62,677 nt of DNA from Mycolicibacter sinensis (GCF_001667375.1 NZ_LZIN01000016.1:1-62677), one strand, 5' to 3'. Shown: positions 36,686-47,784, counted from the first letter of the stretch. Notes: generated from the letters alone by a model not told the origin. Program-made: numbers and translations.

Positions 36686-36922
36686 TCATGACCTGTAGCG
36701 CGCCGCGTAGGCGGCAAATGCCTTGCGGGCCTTGGCGACTGCGGGCGCGTCGGTGCGCGGGTAGGCAGCGGCGACCTCGGCCAAACAGTCCTGAATGTTG
36801 TTTCCCAGCACTGTCATTGGAGATGGTCGAAGACCAAGCTCCACAGCATCTTTCAAGGCAGCTTCAAAAATTTTCTTCTCATCAGCAATCGTATAAGTTT
36901 TTGGTTTAATACGAGAGGTCAT
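36686..36922 (-). CDS. hypothetical small helical protein
   Basis: This 78-residue protein (MTSRIKPKTYTIADEKKIFEAALKDAVELG, NNIQDCLAEVAAAYPRTDAPAVAKARKAFAAYAARYRS) is predicted to be mostly helical with a basic N-terminus. The start ATG at 36920-36922 follows AGAAACGGACTGAA on the minus strand. It leads a two-gene leftward unit facing the capsid operon. The palindrome at 37007 lies upstream. Function unknown. Confidence 0.6.
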   Translation of the reverse strand: MTSRIKPKTYTIADEKKIFEAALKDAVELGLRPSPMTVLGNNIQDCLAEVAAAYPRTDAPAVAKARKAFAAYAARYRS

Positions 36923-37006
36923 TTCAGTCCGTTTCTAGCTGTAGTTTGTCCTACTTCCATTCTACCGGGGTCAACGGTTCAACCTGGTCTGTTGAATCGG
37001 CGAACC

Positions 37007-37020
37007 GTTCTCTAGAGAAC
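37007..37020. promoter_or_regulatory. 14-bp perfect palindrome, operator candidate
   Basis: GTTCTCTAGAGAAC is perfectly symmetric and sits in the 256-base gap between the divergent genes starting at 36922 and 37179. Perfect palindromes of this length in a divergent phage-type control region commonly bind a dimeric repressor. Which protein binds is unknown. Confidence 0.5.
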
Positions 37021-37178
37021 GCCAGCGCGGTCGCGGCCAGGGCAATGACACCGGGCGGGCATGTTCGCCGCTCTGCGGGGCGTACAGGCGGGTCTACGGC
37101 TATCCCAGCGGGTCACGCCCAGACCAGCGGGCGGTGTGTTGAGCGCGGTTGGGCGATTCAATCTGGCAGATTGAACGG

Positions 37179-37736
37179 ATGACTACCTGCGCCTGCGGAT
37201 TGATCGATGCTGATACTTGGGCCGCGATAGCCCAGTGGGTGACTGTGGTCATCGCTGGCGGTGCGGCATGGTTCGCATACCGCCAAGTTGGCGAAGCTCG
37301 CAAGACACGCGAAGAGGTGGCGCAACCCAACGTCGTCATTTTCGCAGACTTCAACCGAGTCAAGCCGCAGTTTGTTGACTTGGTAATCAAAAACTTTGGA
37401 CAAACGCCGGCCTACGACATCATTCCCGACGTCGAACCGCTAGAGCGTACATCTGAAACTGGTGCAAGCGAGGGAATCGGCACGGTGTACCTGCCTTCGA
37501 AAATCGTTGTGCTTGCACCCGGTCAGGAATGGCGCACTGTATGGGATTCCGTCGTTAGCCGGTCAGAATACGAGTTCGTTCGTAATCTTTTACCGCAGGT
37601 AGGGTTACGTGAGCTAAAGGACACCGCGATCGGATCAGGGCAAGTCACCTACAAGGACAGCAACGGCAAGGCGTTCAAGAATCCGGTTCGTTTGGATTTC
37701 AGCATGTTTCACAACGCGATCCGCATTAAAGAATGA
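37179..37736 (+). CDS. membrane-anchored protein of the element
   Basis: This 185-residue protein starts MTTCACGLIDADTW, has one transmembrane helix (WAAIAQWVTVVIAGGAAWFAYR) and then a soluble domain with FVDLVIKNFGQTPAYDIIPDVEPL and a Trp-rich WRTVWDSVVS. Single-helix proteins with a beta-rich domain containing N-x-G-x-TPA are common in actinophages. A surface role such as superinfection exclusion is a guess. I chose the ATG at 37179, as the longer frame begins in the control region. Confidence 0.65.
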   Translation: MTTCACGLIDADTWAAIAQWVTVVIAGGAAWFAYRQVGEARKTREEVAQPNVVIFADFNRVKPQFVDLVIKNFGQTPAYDIIPDVEPLERTSETGASEGIGTVYLPSKIVVLAPGQEWRTVWDSVVSRSEYEFVRNLLPQVGLRELKDTAIGSGQVTYKDSNGKAFKNPVRLDFSMFHNAIRIKE

Positions 37737-37745
37737 TATGGGCGG

Positions 37746-38066
37746 TTACTCTGCCGGTGCTTGAACCTTGCCGTCACAGCCGCCAGGCGGTGCAGGCGGT
37801 GGCGTAGGGCTACCGTCGTCAATGACGCACGTGTAACTGATCGGCGCAAAGTTACCGGCGGTGAAAACCTGATGCCAGTACGAACCGTCAGGGTATCTTT
37901 CGCCATCGCAGTACCCGAACACAAAACCACCGTTACCGCCGGGGCAGTTCTGCACATTGACGTTGGGTACGTGCGGGTCAAACGGCGACGGCGCAGGGTC
38001 AGCGTGTGCAGTAGGCGCAAACGCGAAGGCACACAACAACATTGAGCTAGCTAGTAGGCGCATCAT
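37746..38066 (-). CDS. small secreted protein, mycobacterial/phage family
   Basis: This 106-residue protein has a signal peptide (MMRLLASSMLLCAFAFAPTAHA). The mature part has NCPGGNGGFVFGYCDGERYPDGSYWHQV and a Pro-rich CVIDDGSPTPPPAPPGGC. I recall the same pattern in small secreted proteins of mycobacterial chromosomes and prophages. Four Cys could form disulfides. It is probably a lysogenic-conversion type product; function unknown. Its start overlaps the previous gene by 20 bases. Confidence 0.75.
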   Translation of the reverse strand: MMRLLASSMLLCAFAFAPTAHADPAPSPFDPHVPNVNVQNCPGGNGGFVFGYCDGERYPDGSYWHQVFTAGNFAPISYTCVIDDGSPTPPPAPPGGCDGKVQAPAE

Positions 38067-38226
38067 GTAATCCTATCTTTTTGAGGTAGTTCAGGAAAGA
38101 CTGAATCTCCGCCGGTGCCAGGTAGACGCTGTTCGTTTTCTCTAGGCCGTTGTGTGCGTAAAGTTCAACCTGGTAACCGTCATGCGTGACGTACAGGCCG
38201 TCACCTAGATACGTTGGCGTAGTCAT
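38047..38226 (-). CDS. small mycobacteriophage-type protein (YLGDGLY family)
   Basis: This 59-residue product starts MTTPTYLGDGLYVTHDGYQ, continues VELYAHNGLEKTNSVYLAPAEIQSFLNYL and ends DAPTS. The YLGDGLY...DGYQ...YL pattern is a recurrent small protein of mycobacteriophages as I recall, of unknown function. Its ATG overlaps the HTH gene stop by four bases, and its end overlaps the secreted-protein start. Confidence 0.75.
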   Translation of the reverse strand: MTTPTYLGDGLYVTHDGYQVELYAHNGLEKTNSVYLAPAEIQSFLNYLKKIGLHDAPTS

Positions 38227-38399
38227 TCTGTCGCCACCTTGTCTAGATATGCCTCAATTTCTGCGGCGTCAACTTTTACCAAGCGACCGACCTTGTAGCC
38301 CTTGAGCTTTCCGTCAGCGATGAACTGTCGGATTGTGTTGGGCGAGACGTTCAGGCGTTCGGCTGCCTTGGTTGTCGAGATTAGTTGCCGTCTAGGCAT
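38223..38399 (-). CDS. excisionase / HTH_17-type DNA-binding protein
   Basis: This 58-residue protein (MPRRQLISTTKAAERLNVSPNTIRQFIADGKLKGYKVGRL in two stretches, then EIEAYLDKVATE) is a clean helix-turn-helix of the excisionase/MerR-like HTH_17 family. The ATG at 38397-38399 has AGAGGGAT eight bases upstream; the longer frame has no good start. It is the first gene of the leftward cluster at the right end, close to attR, so it is a good candidate for the excisionase or for a Cro-like regulator. Confidence 0.82.
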   Translation of the reverse strand: MPRRQLISTTKAAERLNVSPNTIRQFIADGKLKGYKVGRLVKVDAAEIEAYLDKVATE

Positions 38400-38796
38400 C
38401 GTATCTATCCCTCTGTTGCGGTTGACAATTGAATAGCCAACGCACTTACGAGGGATGACCTTTACCTCTGGCATTTTGTTCGTGACTTGAATACTTGCGA
38501 ACAGTATTCGGCGCTCACGTAGGGCCGAATGTCGCGGGCTAAGCGACATCACCGATATTACCGATCTGCGCGAGACATTACCGGCCAGTGTGACCTACGC
38601 CACTTGAGTAATTTCTAGTCAATTGCGCTAACTGCGCGAACCGCCAGGGCGGTGGTGTGGGGCCGTGTCCAGCAAACAGTTTCGGCCCTGACCACGGCCA
38701 ACCGGATAGGTAGCGCATAGGTAGGCCGATTTTGCCGACCGCGGTAGCAAGCTTGAAAAACCGCTCCGACCTGGTACGGAGGTCATTCTAGCTAAA
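38400..38796. promoter_or_regulatory. right-end control and attachment region
   Basis: No gene is supported in these 397 bases. An inverted repeat GAATAC (38489-38494) / GTATTC (38504-38509) with nine bases between is an operator candidate for the HTH cluster. CGGATAGGTA (38703-38712) repeats the left-end motif at 27256, and CATAGGTA (38716-38723) repeats 29492; both could be integrase arm sites. Confidence 0.5.
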
Positions 38797-38817
38797 GTGC
38801 CCCCGGCAGGATTCGAA
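38797..38817. other. attR core within the tRNA-Arg 3' end
   Basis: These 21 bases are identical to 27107-27127 and cover the 3' part of the T-arm and acceptor stem of tRNA-Arg. The element supplies this end, so the tRNA stays intact. Confidence 0.9.
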
Positions 38818-38870
38818 CCTGCGGCCTTCTGCTCCGGAGGCAGACGCTCTATCCCCTGAGCTACGGGGGC
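38798..38870 (-). tRNA. tRNA-Arg (anticodon CCG)
   Basis: The 73-base gene folds into a full cloverleaf with acceptor stem GCCCCCG/CGGGGGC, D-arm GCTC/GAGC, anticodon stem TCTGC/GCAGA with loop CTCCGGA (anticodon CCG, reading CGG) and T-arm GCAGG/CCTGC with TTCGAAT. CCA is not encoded. It lies just upstream of argS on the opposite strand and is the integration site of the element. Confidence 0.97.
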
Positions 38871-38981
38871 GCACGTACCACGGGCGCCATGTGGGCTTTG
38901 ACAGACTAACGCATCGCGACGTATGCCAAAGAACCGGACGGATTCGGGTCCTGACCACGGAAGACCCTAGGATGGGGCACC

Positions 38982-40628
38982 GTGACCCCCGCCGATCTGG
39001 CCGAATTGCTCAAGACCACCGCCGCCGCGGTGCTGGCCGAGCACGACCTGGACCCCGCCGCACTGCCCGCGGCGGTCACCGTCGAGCGGCCCCGAAACCC
39101 CGAGCACGGCGACTACGCCACCAACCTGGCCCTTCAGCTGGGCAAGAAGGTCGGCGTCAACCCCCGCGAGCTGGCCGGCTGGCTGGCCGCCGCGCTGGCC
39201 GAGGCCGACGGGATCGCCTCGGCCGAGACCGCGGGCCCCGGCTTCGTCAACATCCGCCTGGACGCCTCGGCGCAAGGCACCATCGTGGCCAACATCGTGG
39301 ACACCGGTGCAAACTACGGCCACTCCCACGAGTTCGACGGGCTCAACGTCAACCTGGAGTTCGTCTCGGCCAACCCCACCGGCCCCATCCATATCGGCGG
39401 CACCCGTTGGGCTGCCGTCGGTGACGCCTTGGGCCGGTTGCTGTCCACCCAGGGCGCCGCGGTCACCCGCGAGTACTACTTCAACGACCACGGCGCCCAG
39501 ATCGACCGGTTCGCCAACTCGTTGATCGCCGCCGCCAAGGGCGAGCCGGCCCCCGAGGACGGCTACGCCGGGGCCTACATCACCGACATCGCGGCACAGA
39601 TCCAGGCGAAGGTTCCCGACGCCCTGAACGGCCCCGACGCGCAGGAGACGTTCCGCTCGATCGGTGTGGACCTGATGTTCACCCACATCAAAGAGTCGCT
39701 GCACGAGTTCGGCACCGACTTCGACGTCTACACCCACGAAGACTCGATGCACACCTCCGGCCGCGTCGAGCAGGCCATCGAGCGGCTGCGCGCCAACGGC
39801 AACATCTACGAAAAGGACGGCGCCACCTGGCTGCGCACCAGCGCCTACGGCGATGACAAGGACCGTGTCGTGATCAAGAGCGACGGCAAGCCCGCCTACA
39901 TCGCCGGCGACCTGGCCTACTACCTGGACAAGCGCGAGCGCGGCTTCAACCTGTGCATCTACATGCTCGGCGCCGACCACCACGGCTACATCGCCCGGCT
40001 CAAGGCCGCCGCCGCCGCCTTCGGCGACGACCCGGCAGGAGTCGAGGTGCTGATCGGCCAGATGGTCAACCTGGTGCGCGACGGTCAGCCGGTCAAGATG
40101 AGCAAGCGCGCCGGCACCGTGATCACCCTCGACGACCTGGTCGAGGCCATCGGCGTGGACGCCGCCCGCTATAGTCTGATCCGCTCCTCGGTGGACAGCC
40201 CGATCGACATCGACCTGGCGCTGTGGTCCTCGGCCAGTAACGAAAACCCGGTCTACTACGTGCAATACGCCCACGCCCGACTCTCGGCGCTGGCCCGCAA
40301 CGCCGCCGAACTCGGCATGACCGCCGACACCGCCAACCTCGGGCTGCTCAGCCATGAGAAAGAGGGCGCGCTGATCCGCAGCCTGGGCGAGTTCCCCCGG
40401 GTGCTCAAAACCGCTGCGGCACTGAGGGAACCGCACCGGGTCTGCCGGTATCTGGAAGACCTCGCCGGTGACTACCACCGGTTCTACGACAGCTGCCGGG
40501 TGCTGCCGCAGGGCGACGAGCAGCCGAGCGATCTGCACACCGCGCGGTTGGCGTTGTGTCAGGCCGCCCGCCAGGTCGTCGCCAACGGCCTGGGCATCCT
40601 GGGCGTGAGCGCACCGGAGCGGATGTGA
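38982..40628 (+). CDS. argS: arginyl-tRNA synthetase
   Basis: This 548-residue class I enzyme charges tRNA-Arg. The N-terminal tRNA-binding domain is followed by the HIGH-type motif [14 protein letters not shown] near residue 130, [12 protein letters not shown], and the KMSKS-type motif VKMSKRAGT near residue 370. It starts at GTG 38982 and leads the operon argS-lysA-hom-thrC-thrB. The tRNA-Arg gene next to it is divergent. The length matches mycobacterial ArgS. Confidence 0.97.
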   Translation: MTPADLAELLKTTAAAVLAEHDLDPAALPAAVTVERPRNPEHGDYATNLALQLGKKVGVNPRELAGWLAAALAEADGIASAETAGPGFVNIRLDASAQGTIVANIVDTGANYGHSHEFDGLNVNLEFVSANPTGPIHIGGTRWAAVGDALGRLLSTQGAAVTREYYFNDHGAQIDRFANSLIAAAKGEPAPEDGYAGAYITDIAAQIQAKVPDALNGPDAQETFRSIGVDLMFTHIKESLHEFGTDFDVYTHEDSMHTSGRVEQAIERLRANGNIYEKDGATWLRTSAYGDDKDRVVIKSDGKPAYIAGDLAYYLDKRERGFNLCIYMLGADHHGYIARLKAAAAAFGDDPAGVEVLIGQMVNLVRDGQPVKMSKRAGTVITLDDLVEAIGVDAARYSLIRSSVDSPIDIDLALWSSASNENPVYYVQYAHARLSALARNAAELGMTADTANLGLLSHEKEGALIRSLGEFPRVLKTAAALREPHRVCRYLEDLAGDYHRFYDSCRVLPQGDEQPSDLHTARLALCQAARQVVANGLGILGVSAPERM

Positions 40629-42043
40629 ACGTCCACCCCGCCGGGCCACGCCACGCCGAGGAGATCCACCACGACGGTCTGCCGCCGAGGCCGCAAACCC
40701 CGCAGCAGCTGCTGGAACTGGCGCCGAATGTGTGGCCGCGCAACGCTGTTCGCGGCGACGACGGCCAAGTGAGCATCGCCGGAGTGAAGGTCACCGACCT
40801 AGCCGAGCAGTACGGCACCCCGCTGTTCGTCATCGACGAGGACGACTTCCGTAGCCGCTGCCGCGAGATCGCCGAGGCGTTCGGCGGCGGCGACAACGTG
40901 CACTACGCCGCCAAGGCCTTCCTGTGCAGTGAGATCGCTCGCTGGATCGACCAGGAGGGCCTGAGCTTGGATGTGGCGACCGGGGGCGAGTTGGCCGTCG
41001 CCCTGCACGCCGGCTTCCCCGCCCAGCGGATCACGTTGCACGGCAACAACAAATCGGTCGCCGAACTCACAACCGCGGTCAAGGCCGGTGTGGGCCACAT
41101 CGTGCTCGACTCGCTGATCGAGATCGAACGCCTTGAAGCGGTGGCGGCTGAGGCCGGTGTCACCCAAGATGTGCTGGTTCGGGTCACCGTCGGCGTGGAG
41201 GCCCACACCCACGAATTCATCTCCACCGCACACGAAGATCAGAAGTTCGGCCTGTCGCTGGCCAGCGGTGCGGCGATGGAGGCCATCAGAAAGGTCTTCG
41301 CCACCGGGCACCTGCGGCTGGTCGGCCTGCACAGCCACATCGGGTCGCAGATCTTCGACGTGGCCGGCTTCGAGCTGGCCGCCCACCGGGTCATCGGCCT
41401 GCTGCGTGAGGTGGTCACCGAGTTCGGCGTCGACAAGACCGCCCAGCTGTCGGTCATCGACCTGGGCGGGGGACTGGGCATTTCCTATCTGCCGCAGGAC
41501 GACCCGCCGCCGATGGCCGAATTGGCCGCCAAACTCACCGCGATCGTGCGCGAGGAGTCGGCCGCGGTGGGTCTGCCCACCCCGCGGCTGGTCGTCGAGC
41601 CCGGCCGCGCCATCGCCGGGCCGGGCACGGTCACGCTCTATGAGGTCGGCACCGTCAAGGACGTCGACGTCAGCGCCACCGCGCATCGCCGCTACGTCAG
41701 CGTCGACGGCGGCATGAGCGACAACATCCGCCCCGCGCTCTATGACGCGCACTACGACGCGCGGTTGGTTTCGCGGACCGGAAACGCCGGCCCGGTACCG
41801 GCGCGCATCGTCGGCAAGCACTGCGAGACCGGCGACATCATCGTCCGCGACACCTGGGTACCCGAAGACCTGGTTCCCGGTGATCTGATCGCCGTGGCCG
41901 CCACCGGCGCCTACTGCTACTCGATGTCGAGCCGCTACAACCTGCTCACCCGTCCCGCGGTGGTGGCGGTGCGCGACGGGAAGGCTCGCCTTATGCTGCG
42001 CCGGGAAACCGTCGATGACCTGATCAGCCTGGAGGTGAGGTAA
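40625..42043 (+). CDS. lysA: diaminopimelate decarboxylase
   Basis: This 472-residue fold-III PLP enzyme makes lysine from meso-diaminopimelate. The PLP lysine is in [12 protein letters not shown] near residue 97; [24 protein letters not shown] and [10 protein letters not shown] bind substrate and cofactor, and [10 protein letters not shown] supplies the catalytic Cys. The GTG start overlaps argS by four bases; the first 30 residues are variable, so a later start is possible. Confidence 0.96.
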   Translation: MNVHPAGPRHAEEIHHDGLPPRPQTPQQLLELAPNVWPRNAVRGDDGQVSIAGVKVTDLAEQYGTPLFVIDEDDFRSRCREIAEAFGGGDNVHYAAKAFLCSEIARWIDQEGLSLDVATGGELAVALHAGFPAQRITLHGNNKSVAELTTAVKAGVGHIVLDSLIEIERLEAVAAEAGVTQDVLVRVTVGVEAHTHEFISTAHEDQKFGLSLASGAAMEAIRKVFATGHLRLVGLHSHIGSQIFDVAGFELAAHRVIGLLREVVTEFGVDKTAQLSVIDLGGGLGISYLPQDDPPPMAELAAKLTAIVREESAAVGLPTPRLVVEPGRAIAGPGTVTLYEVGTVKDVDVSATAHRRYVSVDGGMSDNIRPALYDAHYDARLVSRTGNAGPVPARIVGKHCETGDIIVRDTWVPEDLVPGDLIAVAATGAYCYSMSSRYNLLTRPAVVAVRDGKARLMLRRETVDDLISLEVR

Positions 42044-42045
42044 GC

Positions 42046-43367
42046 GTGTCCGAATCCGCGAGTCCGGTGGGCGTCGCAGTCCTCGGATTGGGCAACGTCG
42101 GCAGTGAAGTCGTCCGCATCATCGAGGCCAGCGCTGATGACCTGGCGGCCCGGATCGGTGCTCCGCTGGTGCTGCGCGGCATCGGCGTGCGCCGGGTGGC
42201 GGCTGACCGCGGCGTGCCGGTCGAGTTGCTCACCGACGACATCGACAGCCTGGTATCGCGCAGCGACGTCGACATCGTCGTGGAGTTGATGGGCCCCGTC
42301 GAGCCCGCCCGTAAGGCGATTCTGGGGGCGATCACGCACGGCAAGTCCGTCGTCACCGCCAACAAGGCGTTGCTGTCCCGGTCCACCGGTGCGTTGGCCG
42401 AGGCCGCCGAGACCGCGCGGGTGGACATGTACTTCGAGGCCAGCGTCGCCGGCGCGATCCCGGTGATCCGGCCGCTAACCCAGTCACTGGCCGGGGACAC
42501 CGTGCTGCGGGTGGCCGGCATCGTCAACGGCACCACCAACTACATCCTGTCCGAAATGGACTCCACCGGCGCCGACTATGCCAGCGCGCTGGCCGACGCG
42601 AGCGCGCTGGGCTACGCCGAGGCCGACCCCACCGCCGACGTGGAGGGCTACGACGCCGCCGCCAAGGCGGCGATCCTGGCGTCGATCGCCTTCCACACCC
42701 GGGTGACCGCCGACGACGTCCACCGCGAGGGCATCACCAACATCACCCCGGAGGATTTCATCGCGGCACGCGCGTTGGGGTGCACGATCAAACTGCTGGC
42801 CATCTGTGAACGCATCACCACCCGCGATGGCCAACAGCGGGTTTCGGCCCGGGTCTACCCGGCACTGGTGCCGCTGGAGCACCCGCTGGCCACCGTCAAC
42901 GGCGCATTCAACGCCGTGGTGGTCGAGGCGGAGGCGGCCGGCCGGTTGATGTTCTACGGGCAGGGCGCCGGCGGCGCGCCGACCGCCTCGGCGGTCATGG
43001 GTGATCTGGTGATGGCCGCCCGCAACCGGGTGCAGGGTGGCCGCGGGCCGCGCGAGTCCAAGTACGCCCAACTGGCCATCGCACCGATCGGCGACGTCCA
43101 GACCCGCTACTACGTGAGCATGGACGTCACCGACAAGCCGGGTGTGTTGTCCACCGTGGCAGCCGAATTCGCCGCCCACGAGGTCAGCATCGCCGAGGTG
43201 CGCCAGGAAGGCGTGACCGACGAAGAGGGCCAACTGATCGGTGCCCGGATCGTGGTGGTCACCCACCGGGCCGCCGAATCTGCGCTGTCGGAGACCGTTG
43301 CGGCGCTGGCCGAACTGGATGCGGTCCAGCAGGTCGCCAGCGTGCTACGACTGGAAGGAACAGACCA

Positions 43368-43371
<4 letters not shown>
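42046..43371 (+). CDS. hom: homoserine dehydrogenase
   Basis: This 441-residue enzyme reduces aspartate semialdehyde to homoserine. The N-terminal [13 protein letters not shown] is the nucleotide-binding turn, and [14 protein letters not shown] and [21 protein letters not shown] are family signatures. A C-terminal ACT domain ([27 protein letters not shown] in parts) suggests feedback control by threonine. It begins with GTG two bases after lysA and overlaps thrC by four bases. Confidence 0.97.
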
Positions 43372-45397
<2,026 letters not shown>

Positions 45398-45660
45398 GGC
45401 ACACCGCGCGTCACTTCTTGCGTCCGGCTCCGAAGCGCGTTATCCTCGGTCCCGTCCCGCATTCGCGGCATCAGCACCTGACCAGACTGCGATGTCACTG
45501 GGATGCCACCAAATTCTTCTCGTAGTTGACGGTTTGCGATTTGACGCCGTCGATACGGGTATCACCGTTTAAACAGTCGACGGTGACACGCACTCGGCGA
45601 TTCCGCTGGATGCACCCAACCCCTCGCGTGACAAAACCGACGAGGGAAGAAAGGAAATCC
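45398..45660 (+). promoter_or_regulatory. rho promoter and 5' leader
   Basis: A promoter with -35 TTGCGT (45418-45423), 17-base spacer and -10 TATCCT (45441-45446) predicts a start near 45453 and a leader of about 208 bases. Such a long leader on rho fits autogenous control by Rho. The ribosome site AGGGAAGAAAGGAAA lies before the GTG start. Confidence 0.6.
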
Positions 45661-47664
45661 GTGACCGAAACGGACCTCTTCACGGCTGAAGGCAGCACCG
45701 CACAGGATGCGCCGTCGACCCCCCCGAGCACTCCCGAGACCCCGAGCCAGAGCGCTCCGGAGGCCTCCAGTGCCGGCGGCGACGTGACCGCGGCGTCCGA
45801 CGCGCAAGCCTCCTCGGCCCCTGCCGCCGCCGAGTCGACCTCCGCTGCGGCACCGGACAACGGTGCCGCGACAGCCAAACCGGAGTTGTCGGCGATGGTT
45901 TTGCCCGAGTTGCGGGCGCTGGCCAATCGCGTCGGCGTCAAAGGCGCCTCAGGGATGCGCAAGAGCGAGCTGATCGCAGCGATCCGCGAGGTCGGCGGCA
46001 GTGGTGGCAACGGCGGCAGCGCCGCGGCCCCGAACGCCGAGGCTGCAAAAACCGAGGCCCCCGCGAACGGCGCTGCCAACGGCGCCGAGCCCGGCCCGGC
46101 CGCGTCCGCCCAAACCGAGCCTGCTCAAGGCGAGTCCGCGCCGGCCAAAGCCACCGAGGGCGAGGCCACGGATGCACCGCCTCGTCGCGAACGGCGTAGC
46201 GTCCGCCGCGACAGCGGCGCACCCGCCGGCGACGGCGGCGAGCAGGACAAGGGCGAGGCCCGCAAGCAGGACAAACAGGACAAGCCCGAAGAGAAGGCCG
46301 AGCAGTCCGGCGGCCGCCGCGAAGGCGGCAAGTCCGAGGAATCGGCTCAGGCCAAGGGCAGCGAACAAGGCGGGGACCAGAACCGGGGCCAGCAGGGCGG
46401 CCAGCAGAGCTCCGACGACGACGACGGGCGCGGGGGCCGGCGCGGCCGGCGCTTCCGGGACCGGCGCCGCCGTGGCGAACGGGGCGGTGAGGGCGGAGAC
46501 GCCGAACTGCGCGACGACGACGTCGTGCAGCCGGTCGCCGGCATCCTCGACGTGCTGGACAACTACGCGTTCGTGCGGACCTCCGGCTACCTGGCCGGTC
46601 CCAACGACGTCTACGTGTCGATGAACATGGTTCGCAAGAACGGGCTGCGCCGCGGCGACGCGGTGACCGGCGCTGTGCGGGTGCCCCGCGACGGCGAGCA
46701 GCCCAACCAGCGGCAGAAGTTCAACCCGCTGGTGCGGCTGGACTCCGTCAACGGCGGGCCCGTCGAGGACGCCAAGAACCGTCCCGACTTCAACAAGCTG
46801 ACCCCGCTGTACCCCAACCAGCGGCTGCGGCTGGAGACCTCGGGCGACAAGCTGACCACCCGGATCATCGACCTGATCATGCCGATCGGCAAGGGCCAGC
46901 GGGCGCTGATCGTGTCGCCGCCCAAGGCCGGTAAGACCACGATCATGCAGGACATCGCCAACGCGATCACCCGCAACAACCCCGAATGCCACCTGATGGT
47001 GGTGCTGGTCGACGAGCGGCCCGAGGAAGTCACCGACATGCAGCGCTCGGTCAAGGGTGAGGTCATCGCCTCCACCTTCGACCGGCCGCCGTCGGATCAC
47101 ACTCAGGCCGCCGAGCTGGCCATCGAGCGGGCCAAGCGCCTGGTCGAGCAGGGCAAGGACGTCGTGGTGCTGCTGGACTCGATCACCCGGCTGGGGCGGG
47201 CCTACAACAACGCCTCGCCGGCGTCGGGCCGCATCCTGTCCGGTGGTGTGGACTCCACCGCGCTGTATCCGCCCAAGCGGTTCCTGGGCGCGGCCCGCAA
47301 CATCGAGGACGGCGGCTCACTGACCATCATCGCCACCGCGATGGTGGAAACCGGGTCCACCGGTGACACGGTGATCTTCGAGGAGTTCAAGGGCACCGGT
47401 AACGCCGAGCTCAAGCTGGACCGCAAGATCGCCGAGCGCCGGGTCTTCCCGGCCGTCGACGTCAACCCGTCGGGCACCCGCAAGGACGAGCTGCTGCTCT
47501 CGCCGGACGAGTTCGCGATCGTGCACAAGCTGCGGCGCCTGCTCTCGGGGCTGGATTCGCACCAGGCCATCGACCTGTTGATGAGCCAGCTGCGTAAGAC
47601 CAAGAACAACTACGAGTTCCTGGTCCAGGTCTCCAAAACCACGCCGGGAATGGACAACGACTGA
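45661..47664 (+). CDS. rho: transcription termination factor Rho
   Basis: This 667-residue Rho starts at GTG 45661. A Rho N-terminal helical domain (LPELRALANRVGVKGASGMRKSELIAAI in parts, about residues 77-115) precedes a long low-complexity insertion of Ala, Glu, Gln, Arg and Gly to about residue 285. The RNA-binding OB fold (LDNYAFVRTSGYLAGPNDVYVS in parts) and the ATPase with PPKAGKTT near residue 420 follow. Insertions of this kind are usual in actinobacteria, but this one is longer than the M. tuberculosis protein (602 residues by memory). Confidence 0.97.
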   Translation: MTETDLFTAEGSTAQDAPSTPPSTPETPSQSAPEASSAGGDVTAASDAQASSAPAAAESTSAAAPDNGAATAKPELSAMVLPELRALANRVGVKGASGMRKSELIAAIREVGGSGGNGGSAAAPNAEAAKTEAPANGAANGAEPGPAASAQTEPAQGESAPAKATEGEATDAPPRRERRSVRRDSGAPAGDGGEQDKGEARKQDKQDKPEEKAEQSGGRREGGKSEESAQAKGSEQGGDQNRGQQGGQQSSDDDDGRGGRRGRRFRDRRRRGERGGEGGDAELRDDDVVQPVAGILDVLDNYAFVRTSGYLAGPNDVYVSMNMVRKNGLRRGDAVTGAVRVPRDGEQPNQRQKFNPLVRLDSVNGGPVEDAKNRPDFNKLTPLYPNQRLRLETSGDKLTTRIIDLIMPIGKGQRALIVSPPKAGKTTIMQDIANAITRNNPECHLMVVLVDERPEEVTDMQRSVKGEVIASTFDRPPSDHTQAAELAIERAKRLVEQGKDVVVLLDSITRLGRAYNNASPASGRILSGGVDSTALYPPKRFLGAARNIEDGGSLTIIATAMVETGSTGDTVIFEEFKGTGNAELKLDRKIAERRVFPAVDVNPSGTRKDELLLSPDEFAIVHKLRRLLSGLDSHQAIDLLMSQLRKTKNNYEFLVQVSKTTPGMDND

Positions 47665-47670
47665 TCGGCC

Positions 47671-47784
47671 CGGTGGTTCAGCGAGGCTCGACGGAGGAGA
47701 GCCGAAGCTGGGACCGCCGAATGAACCCGGTGGTTCAGCGAGGCTCGACGGAGGAGAGCCGAAGCTGGGACCGCCGAATGAACC
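47671..47784 (+). repeat. perfect tandem pair of a 57-bp palindromic repeat after rho
   Basis: Two identical 57-bp units (47671-47727 and 47728-47784) follow the rho stop by six bases. Each folds into a hairpin with GGCTC/GAGCC, an AGC/GCT pair separated by GA/GA, and an outer CGGTGGTT/GACCGCCG pairing. The second unit is followed by CGTTTTTT, so the pair may also terminate the rho transcript. A diverged inverted copy lies at 19924-19974. Confidence 0.85.

Larger units (their letters stand above)
27107..38817. mobile_element. 11.7-kb integrated phage-satellite-like element in tRNA-Arg(CCG)
   Basis: The element is bounded by the 21-bp direct repeats and has the integrase next to attL. Its sequence is visibly AT-richer than the flanks. 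Modules from left to right are integrase and AbiTii-like gene (rightward), terminase-small-like gene, zinc-ribbon gene, iteron cluster, primase-helicase, unknown gene and HTH gene (all leftward), capsid-like gene with two small genes (rightward), two small leftward genes, a membrane protein (rightward), and a leftward cluster of secreted protein, phage-type small protein and HTH gene. No portal, large terminase, tail, holin or lysin genes fit in it. It is similar in size and logic to phiRv1/phiRv2 and to phage-inducible islands, but has a tyrosine integrase. Confidence 0.88.

Noticed and set aside
36946..37182. 78-codon + strand frame before the membrane protein gene
   Set aside because: It covers the control region with the palindrome, has low-complexity Ser/Arg/Gly content and no ribosome-binding site.
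27107..38817. Interpretation as insertion sequence or conjugative element
   Set aside because: No transposase, terminal inverted repeats, relaxase or type IV secretion genes; the ends are tRNA-derived att repeats with a tyrosine integrase.
38967..40649. 560-codon minus-strand frame opposite argS
   Set aside because: Fully antisense to a conserved synthetase with all its motifs; Gly/Val/Asp repeats are typical of reverse-strand GC shadows.
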